Below are positions 42,010 through 47,257 of a stretch of 47,257 nucleotides of DNA, one piece after another. Position numbers and translations under genes: made by a program. The notes beneath the pieces are model-generated. The model did not search any database. It was given only the letters and a program-made list of their open reading frames with translations, and was not told where the DNA came from. Within the stretch, counting starts at the first letter, position 1, and every line of letters begins with the position of its first letter. The stretch is from Clostridium sp. CAG:138 (GTDB lineage: Bacteria > Bacillota > Clostridia > Christensenellales > CAG-138), in NCBI GenBank assembly GCA_000435055.1, contig FR879710.1:1-47257 (forward strand), read 5' to 3'.

Positions 42010-42288
42010 ACTCGAATTCAAGGAAGCTTTTGCGTGAAAAGACCATAGATTCGAGTCTTATCCCGCAAAAGAACGGATTATGACGAGTATTCCTAAAGTC
42101 CGGAACATACGGTGTGCTGTGATTACACAAAACAGGCTCGGTGCTAATGCCGACGCAGCTGATGATTTCCGAAGATGAGTGCTTCGGATACGGCGAAGAA
42201 TGTGAAATCAAAACCGGAGTTTCGTGCACGTGATTATATAACGTCCGCTTTAAAACGCAACTTAGGAGAAAGGCTTTTGAAGCGGACG
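42010..42288 (+). ncRNA. Candidate structured leader or non-coding RNA upstream of the SASP genes
   Basis: No protein gene is supported from 41900 to 42311, but perfect inverted repeats are dense. ACTCGAAT/ATTCGAGT (42010-42017/42049-42056) and CTTTTGCG/CGCAAAAG (42027-42034/42064-42071) interleave, so they form a pseudoknot or exclude each other. TCCGAAG/CTTCGGA (42168-42174/42182-42188) is a tight hairpin, and CGTCCGCTT/AAGCGGACG (42242-42250/42280-42288) lies just before the SASP ribosome site. No known RNA family was recognised. No clear promoter was found. Confidence 0.4.
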
Positions 42289-42311
42289 GCAATGAACGGA
42301 GGTGAAAACTT

Positions 42312-42509
42312 ATGGCAAGGAGCAATCGTGTTGCAGTTCCCGAGGCGAAGCAGTCGCTGAAGAACTTTAAAACCGAGGTCGCTAACTCGATGAATATAAC
42401 CCTTAATGATGGTTATAACGGCGATATTTCCGCCCGCGATGCAGGCAGGATCGGCGGCCAGATGGTTAAGCGTATGATCGAATACGCTGAAAACAATATG
42501 CATAAATAA
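42312..42509 (+). CDS. Small acid-soluble spore protein, alpha/beta type (copy 1)
   Basis: 65 residues. It coats and protects spore DNA and is degraded at germination. The GPR protease site is in KTEVANS; the DNA-binding C-terminal half reads DAGRIGGQMVKRMIEYAE. GGAGGTG lies 8 bases before the ATG. Followed by a second copy 47 bases later. Expected to be under forespore sigma-G, but I could not identify a convincing sigma-G promoter. Confidence 0.95.
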   Translation: MARSNRVAVPEAKQSLKNFKTEVANSMNITLNDGYNGDISARDAGRIGGQMVKRMIEYAENNMHK

Positions 42510-42556
42510 TAACAAAAATAAATTACACTGAACAAAATCTGAAAGGAGATTTTACG

Positions 42557-42763
42557 ATGACCAGCAGCAATTCCAGAGAAATGAAGCAGAAGCTCTCCGG
42601 TTTCAAGACCGAGGTTGCAAATTCCATGAACATCAGCCTTAACCAGGGCTACAACGGCGATATTTCCGCCCGCGATGCAGGCAGGATCGGCGGCCAGATG
42701 GTTAAGCGCATGATCGAGTATGCCGAGCGTAATATGAACGGCGGCAGCAATATGATGAAGTAA
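42557..42763 (+). CDS. Small acid-soluble spore protein, alpha/beta type (copy 2)
   Basis: 68 residues, tandem paralogue of the preceding gene with the same GPR site (KTEVANS) and C-terminal domain plus a short Gly/Asn/Met tail. A block of 56 bases (42653-42708) is identical to copy 1 (42417-42472) while the flanks differ at third positions. AAAGGAG lies about 9 bases before the ATG. Probably co-transcribed with copy 1. Confidence 0.95.
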   Translation: MTSSNSREMKQKLSGFKTEVANSMNISLNQGYNGDISARDAGRIGGQMVKRMIEYAERNMNGGSNMMK

Positions 42764-42910
42764 GTCGGAATGACTTGCGGCACTGCCTGCCGGCGGATAT
42801 AATGCTGAGGGCGTGAAGCCTGTGAAGCATAGCCGGCACTCTGCACGGTGCGGATATGATGCACATGCATCAATTAATTCATAAGTGTTGCTTTGAAATA
42901 ACAATGCAAT

Positions 42911-42970
42911 AACAAAAGAACTCATCCCTCGGATGCAAGCCGTATCTGAGAGATGGGTTCTTAGGTTTCC
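42911..42970. terminator. Long hairpin terminator between SASP and thioesterase genes
   Basis: The arms 42916-42934 and 42944-42962 pair over 19 positions with two wobbles and one mismatch. On the minus strand TTTTGTTATT follows, fitting termination of the thioesterase gene; it may also stop the SASP transcript. Confidence 0.7.
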
Positions 42971-43000
42971 GGATTTTAATTACGCGAGCTTTTTCAGAGT

Positions 43001-43411
43001 TCACTCGGCGCTGTGCATTTGCAGAGCTGCCTGTTTTTCGGCAACTTTGCTCATAAACTTATCATTATTTATAACAAAACGTTCATGAACGCCTTCTCCG
43101 ACGGGGCCGAAATCATCATGCGCAATGACGTTGAAAATGAGCTTGCGCCCATCGATTTGTGCGAGTTCGCATTCACATGTAATGGTTGATCCGACAGGGG
43201 AAGCGCTGGTATGCTTAATGTTCACAAGAGTGCCGACGGTACTCATTCCGGCATCAAGAAACGGCCGGACCGTTTCCGAACAGGTGTATTCCATAAACGC
43301 AATCAGCGAGGGCGTTGCGTAAACGGGAAGCAATCCGCTCAACATATGTTCAGCAGTGTTTTCGGTTGTGACAACAAAAGTTTTTTTGCCTTTAAGTCCT
43401 ACTTGCAGCAT
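43001..43411 (-). CDS. Hotdog-fold thioesterase, fluoroacetyl-CoA thioesterase (FlK)-like
   Basis: 136 residues. The residues matching FlK's active site keep the FlK spacing exactly: T33 and E41 (ATPSLIAFMEYT), H67 (VNIKHTSA) and R111 (GVHERFV), equivalent to T42, E50, H76 and R120. FlK hydrolyses fluoroacetyl-CoA; in gut bacteria these homologues more probably cleave other small acyl-CoAs. AAAGGAA lies upstream of ATG 43411. Downstream of ftsH on the same strand. Confidence 0.85.
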   Translation of the reverse strand: MLQVGLKGKKTFVVTTENTAEHMLSGLLPVYATPSLIAFMEYTCSETVRPFLDAGMSTVGTLVNIKHTSASPVGSTITCECELAQIDGRKLIFNVIAHDDFGPVGEGVHERFVINNDKFMSKVAEKQAALQMHSAE

Positions 43412-43449
43412 GATTAAAAATTCCTTTCAATATGAGTTTTGATATACTA

Positions 43450-43492
43450 AACCATAAAACGGAAAGGAACTGCAGCAGTTCCTTTCCGACAT
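43450..43492 (-). terminator. Terminator of ftsH
   Basis: CGGAAAGGAACTG (43460-43472) and CAGTTCCTTTCCG (43476-43488) form a 13-bp stem with a three-base loop. On the minus strand TTTTATGG follows. Confidence 0.8.
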
Positions 43493-43531
43493 GACGGCAC
43501 CGGACGGTGCACAGAGTTTTGATTTTAACCC

Positions 43532-45568
43532 TTACTCCTGAACTTCCTGAACGGAGGCGGGGGATTCGGCGGCGGATTCGGATTCAATCTGAGCCGGCTT
43601 CTTTTCGGGAAGAGGTTTATTCTCGAAAAGCGCCGCGAATTCCTCGCCGGTTATCTGCTCTTTCTCTCTTAAAACGGCTGCAACGCGCTCAACACCGTCT
43701 CGATGTTCATCCAGAATCTTGAGTGCACGGTCATTCTGTTCATCCATGATCCGACGAATTTCGCTGTCAATCTTGGCCGCAACATCTTCGGAGAAGTTGC
43801 GTGCGTGTCCGAAACTCTTGCCGATGAAGACTTCCTGCTCGCCTGCCAGATAAACAGGTCCGATAACATCGCTCATGCCGTATTCCGTGACGATTTGACG
43901 TGCGATTTCCGTTGCCCGCATGAGGTCATTTTGTGCACCTGTGCTGACGTCGCTGAGGAAGAGCGCCTCCGCGGCACGGCCGCCGAGATAAACGGCGATC
44001 ATGTCAAGCAGCTTGTGCTTTGTAACGTTTTCATATGTGTCGGAGGGCAGCATTCTGGTGTAGCCTGCAGCACGGCCGCGCGGTATGATAGAAACCTCAT
44101 GCACGGGCTCGCCGTCCGGTGTGCAGTGTGCAACGACTGCATGACCGACTTCGTGATAAGTGACAACGCGCATATTCTCATCGGAAACAACGCGGCTCTT
44201 TTTTTCGGGTCCGTAAAGAACGCGTTTGATAGCCTCGTCAACATCGGCGGAAGAAATTGCCTTTTTGTTTTTCCTTACGGCAAGGATGGCGGCTTCATTC
44301 AGCATATTTTCAAGATCCGCACCGGTGCAGCCGGGAGTCAGCTTTGCAATTTTTCCAAAGTCGACGTCCGGTTCAAAGGTCTTGTGCTTAGCATGAACCG
44401 CAAGGATCTCCTGTCTGCCCTTAACGTCAGGATAGTTGACCGTGATGCGTCTGTCAAACCTGCCGGGACGGAGCAACGCAGGATCAAGAACATCGGGACG
44501 GTTGGTCGCCGCAATAACGATGATTCCCTGGCTGTTGGAAAAACCATCCATTTCAACAAGAAGCTGGTTTAAGGTCTGCTCACGTTCATCATGGCCGCCG
44601 CCGAGTCCCGCGCCTCTCTGCCTGCCGACAGCATCGATTTCGTCAATGAAAATAATAGCGGGGGCGCAGCGCTTTGCGGTGTGGAAAAGATCGCGCACAC
44701 GGCTTGCACCGACGCCGACGTAAAGCTCGACGAATTCGGAACTGCTGATGGAGAAGAAGGGGACTTTGGCTTCACCGGCAACCGCTTTTGCAAGCAGTGT
44801 TTTGCCTGTGCCCGGAGGGCCGACAAGAAGCACACCTTTGGGAATTCTTGCACCCATTTCGGTGAAAGCTTTCGGATTGCGCAGAAAATCGACAATCTCG
44901 CGCAGCTCCTGTTTTTCTTCATCGGCTCCGGCAACATCTTCAAACGTGACATTGTTTCCGAGTTCATCCGCCGTCTTTGCGCGGCTCTTGCCGAAATTCA
45001 TGCCCTGCTTGTTGTTTGCACGATTCATAAAGAAAATAAATGCCAAAAGCACTCCGCCGATGATAAGATAGGGGAGAAGCACAAGTATCCAGCTGACCTG
45101 AGGGGTAGGATTAAGCTGACAATAGAAACCGTAGTCAAGCACGGTGATGTTGTCTGCAATCAAACCGGAATTAGGGTACTTGCCCGCAATCAGGCTGGCC
45201 ATTTCCTTCTGGAAGGCTTCGGCAGACTGAACCGTCACGCTGAAATCATAGGTTTTACCCTTTTTGAACTTTTCAAGTTTTTTGCTGAAATCTTCGCTGC
45301 TTTCAGATTCCCCGTTCGGCACATACAGGCCGTAAAGAGTTTCCTCCGTGACCTGAACGGCAGCGATTTTTGAGTTCTCAAATCCATTGGCAAAATCATC
45401 GTAGCTGTCAGGCAAGCCTTCACGCACGAGCTGGTAAAAATCGGTTGTTTTCAGCTCATCGGGCTTTTTATTGACGCTTTCGTTGCCGCTTGTTACGAAA
45501 ACAACAAGCGCAGCGATGATCAAAACGTAGATGACTATTGTAAAATAGTTAAATTTTTTATTCTTCAA
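43532..45568 (-). CDS. ftsH: ATP-dependent zinc metalloprotease FtsH
   Basis: 678 residues: two membrane helices (about 8-26 and 158-181) flanking an outer domain, AAA ATPase with Walker A G250-PPGTGKT, Walker B IIFIDEIDA and the second region of homology, pore motif FVELYVGVGASR, and peptidase zinc site H472-E-V-G-H476. The C-terminus is a Glu/Pro/Ala-rich tail. It degrades misfolded and regulatory membrane proteins. The start is TTG 45568 with GAGGAGG 5 bases upstream. Not beside tilS/hpt, its usual neighbours in Firmicutes. Confidence 0.97.
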   Translation of the reverse strand: MKNKKFNYFTIVIYVLIIAALVVFVTSGNESVNKKPDELKTTDFYQLVREGLPDSYDDFANGFENSKIAAVQVTEETLYGLYVPNGESESSEDFSKKLEKFKKGKTYDFSVTVQSAEAFQKEMASLIAGKYPNSGLIADNITVLDYGFYCQLNPTPQVSWILVLLPYLIIGGVLLAFIFFMNRANNKQGMNFGKSRAKTADELGNNVTFEDVAGADEEKQELREIVDFLRNPKAFTEMGARIPKGVLLVGPPGTGKTLLAKAVAGEAKVPFFSISSSEFVELYVGVGASRVRDLFHTAKRCAPAIIFIDEIDAVGRQRGAGLGGGHDEREQTLNQLLVEMDGFSNSQGIIVIAATNRPDVLDPALLRPGRFDRRITVNYPDVKGRQEILAVHAKHKTFEPDVDFGKIAKLTPGCTGADLENMLNEAAILAVRKNKKAISSADVDEAIKRVLYGPEKKSRVVSDENMRVVTYHEVGHAVVAHCTPDGEPVHEVSIIPRGRAAGYTRMLPSDTYENVTKHKLLDMIAVYLGGRAAEALFLSDVSTGAQNDLMRATEIARQIVTEYGMSDVIGPVYLAGEQEVFIGKSFGHARNFSEDVAAKIDSEIRRIMDEQNDRALKILDEHRDGVERVAAVLREKEQITGEEFAALFENKPLPEKKPAQIESESAAESPASVQEVQE

Positions 45569-45824
45569 TGCAGCCTCCTCGGTTGTATGATCCTGCAGCG
45601 AATCGAGGCATTTCGGATGTACCGAACCGCAACGTTTCGAGCAGAGTTCATTATGTCCTTATAATGATACCACGAACTATAGTTTACCGCAAATATTTTT
45701 TTCCGAATCATACCCAAAAACATGTATTGATTGTGGCAGCTGCAGGGCAGGGGGTACAAATCGGGATTATTGGTGCATTTCGCGCGCCGGAAGCATTCGG
45801 AAATTTATATTTCGAAAACTCCTG

Positions 45825-45853
45825 TTGACGCGCCGCAAAAATAATCCTATAAT
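45825..45853 (+). promoter_or_regulatory. Sigma-A promoter of the substrate-binding protein transcript
   Basis: TTGACG (45825-45830), 17-base spacer, TATAAT (45848-45853). It predicts an unusually long leader of about 360 bases before the next recognisable gene at 46224. The stretch 45569-45824 upstream carries the ftsH promoter region (minus strand), for which only a weak TAAACT-17-TATAAG candidate is seen. Confidence 0.75.
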
Positions 45854-45864
45854 GCAGGTGTGTA

Positions 45865-46032
45865 ATGCAGCCGCCGTATCGACATTCCGTTTCGCGCCGC
45901 AGAACGGAGCATGACGCTTTGTTGATTGCGCAGGCAGAGTATAACAGCGTGCACAATCTGCATTTAAAGCCGCTGCCGACGGGCGTATTGCCTTGGAATA
46001 ATCGGTTTTGCGTTAAAACGGCTCGAACCTGA
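45865..46032 (+). CDS. Possible 55-residue ORF in the leader
   Basis: ATG 45865 follows AGGTG by 4 bases and lies only about 5 bases after the predicted transcript start. The product (MQPPYRHSVSRRR...) is basic at its N-terminus and resembles nothing I know. Reading frame length alone does not prove it; it may be a leader peptide or chance. Confidence 0.25.
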   Translation: MQPPYRHSVSRRRTEHDALLIAQAEYNSVHNLHLKPLPTGVLPWNNRFCVKTART

Positions 46033-46223
46033 GCCTTTTCTGCGCGAATAACCGTAAATCAAAGTTCCCTTAGTATAACCCGAAAGCCTGCTTTACACGC
46101 AAACGGACAATCCAAGCATTATTCAAAGCAGAATTGCAAAGACTTACGGAGAAAATCCGAAGGCTGTGAGAGTATATTTTGCTCTGATAATACCGCTGAA
46201 AAGAGTGAAAAGGAGAAAAAGTT

Positions 46224-47207
46224 ATGAAGAAGGACATGAAAAAGAACTTAATGAAACGAATTGTCGCAATGATCACCGCCGCCGTGATGCTTTTTTCGCT
46301 GGCAGCATTCGCCGCCTGCTCAAAAAAGCAGGATGATACGGAAATACGCATTGCCGCACTGAAAGGCCCGACCGGAATGGGCATGGTGAAACTGGCAGAT
46401 AAGCAGAATTACCCAAATTACACGGTTTCAATTGAAGCATCGCCCGATGCATTGAATCCGCGCATCATTTCCGGCGAAGTCGATGTTGCGGCCGTTCCCG
46501 TAAATCTTGCATCCGTGCTTTACAACAAGCTGGATGGCGATATATCGGTGCTTGCAGTCAGCACGCTCGGTGTTCTCTATGTTGTTGAAGCGGGTTCCGA
46601 GGTGAACTCTGTGGCTGATCTTGCAGGCAAAACTGTTTATGCGACCGGACAGGGTGCAACTCCCGAATACATCCTTAATTATCTGCTTGATAAAAACGGA
46701 GTCGCGGGGTCTGTTGAGGTAAACTATGTCGGCGAGCACGCTGCGCTGGCAACCATGCTTGCAGACGGCAGTGCCGAAATCGGCATGCTTCCGGAACCGA
46801 ACGTGACGTCAACTCTTGCCGGAAACGACAACATGCGCATTGCATTGAACCTCACCGAGGAATGGAACAAGGTTTGCTCAACGGAGCTTGTTCAGGGCGT
46901 TGTTATTGCGCGCAAAAGCTTTGTGAACGAACATCCGGAGGCAATTGAACAGTTTTTGCGGGAATATGAAAAGAGCTCCGCATTTGTAAATGAGAATATC
47001 GATGAAGCCGCAAAGCTTATCGTTGATGTCGGGATTCTCGGGAATGTCGAGATTGCAAAAAAAGCAATTCCGAACTGCAACATCAGTTTCAGCAAAGGTG
47101 AAGCGATGTATAAAGCGGTTGAAGGTATGCTCGCTGTTCTGTTTGAGGCAAACCCGAAGAGCATCGGAGGCAAACTCCCCGACAAGGATTTTTATTACGG
47201 AATCTGA
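46224..47207 (+). CDS. ABC transporter substrate-binding lipoprotein (NMT1/SsuA-like fold)
   Basis: 327 residues. Lipoprotein signal ending AAFAAC; type II periplasmic-binding fold with GPTGMGMV near the N-terminus, GEVDVAAVPVNLAS and LAGKTVYATGQGATPEYIL. This subfamily is common in Clostridia beside ABC permease and ATPase genes for nitrate/sulfonate/thiamine-precursor type substrates; the actual ligand is unknown. AAGGAG lies 8 bases before the ATG. The partner transporter genes would be beyond the window end. Confidence 0.88.
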   Translation: MKKDMKKNLMKRIVAMITAAVMLFSLAAFAACSKKQDDTEIRIAALKGPTGMGMVKLADKQNYPNYTVSIEASPDALNPRIISGEVDVAAVPVNLASVLYNKLDGDISVLAVSTLGVLYVVEAGSEVNSVADLAGKTVYATGQGATPEYILNYLLDKNGVAGSVEVNYVGEHAALATMLADGSAEIGMLPEPNVTSTLAGNDNMRIALNLTEEWNKVCSTELVQGVVIARKSFVNEHPEAIEQFLREYEKSSAFVNENIDEAAKLIVDVGILGNVEIAKKAIPNCNISFSKGEAMYKAVEGMLAVLFEANPKSIGGKLPDKDFYYGI

Positions 47208-47257
47208 GTTGAACACGGGGTATTTAGTGTTAAACATGACAGAATGAACATATATAT

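Noticed and set aside
42085..42112. RNase P-like string AAAGTCCGG and a possible sigma-G promoter (GAGTAT ... CATACGG)
   Set aside because: None of the other conserved RNase P segments is present, and the spacing and -35 sequence do not fit the sigma-G consensus.
1..47257. CRISPR arrays, tRNA/rRNA genes, IS elements, prophage or attachment sites
   Set aside because: No regularly spaced repeats, cloverleaf-forming sequences, transposase or integrase reading frames were found.

Overview
The window looks like a piece of chromosome from an anaerobic, spore-forming member of the Clostridia, probably an uncultured gut lineage near the Oscillospirales. The evidence is: two alpha/beta-type spore DNA-binding proteins and the sporulation protein GerW/YtfJ; a butyryl-CoA-dehydrogenase/Etf module with a ferredoxin-fused EtfA; a sodium-pumping decarboxylase; a dockerin-type secreted protein; canonical AGGAGG ribosome sites; and sigma-A promoters with 17-base spacers. 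No plasmid, phage, IS element, CRISPR array, rRNA or tRNA gene was seen.

Layout. 1-3130: an ArsR/CadC-type repressor with its promoter and operators, a free-standing HMA metallochaperone and a Zn/Cd/Pb P-type ATPase. 3298-6646: bcd-etfB-etfA, with codon usage suggesting high expression. 6662-9740 (minus): a class A penicillin-binding protein and a frameshifted secreted dockerin protein. 9926-14925: deoB, a DD-carboxypeptidase homologue whose catalytic motifs have all been replaced, an M50 protease, scpA and scpB. 15089-19179: Asp23/Gls24 protein, FakA/YloV-like kinase and recG. 19203-28948: the phosphate (Pst/Pho) system, split into pstS-pstC and pstA-pstB-phoU-phoP-phoR; both halves carry the same PhoP-box array. 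Between the halves lies an antisense cassette: a sigma factor, a likely anti-sigma factor, a secreted protein and a 22-residue hydrophobic peptide. 28960-32706 (minus): sodium-translocating decarboxylase oadG-biotin carrier-oadB-oadA, preceded by a 28-codon ORF that overlaps oadG by ATGA. 33087-36335 (minus): a DUF2953-gerW-dacF-rluB cluster. 36473-40441: ttcA-like tRNA thiolase, S41 protease, alpha/beta hydrolase, an orphan ECF-like promoter/terminator unit and a GNAT acetyltransferase. 40477-45568: M18 aminopeptidase, a structured non-coding stretch, two SASP genes, a FlK-like thioesterase and ftsH. 45825-47207: a lipoprotein substrate-binding protein behind a long leader.

How the genes work together. 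The metal genes form a self-regulated efflux unit. Bcd-EtfAB probably couples crotonyl-CoA reduction to ferredoxin, and the Oad complex turns decarboxylation energy into a sodium gradient. PhoR/PhoP should drive both Pst half-operons through the TTTACA arrays, with PhoU as the brake. Cell-wall genes (class A PBP, DacF, pseudo-DacF, S41 protease), chromosome-condensation genes (ScpAB) and sporulation genes (GerW, SASPs) make up most of the rest.

The least explained items are the pseudo-DacF with its hidden ribosome site, the sigma cassette inside the pst locus, the orphan ECF-type promoter with a roughly 90-base transcript, and the interleaved inverted repeats upstream of the SASP pair. All function calls come from reading motifs; no database search was run.
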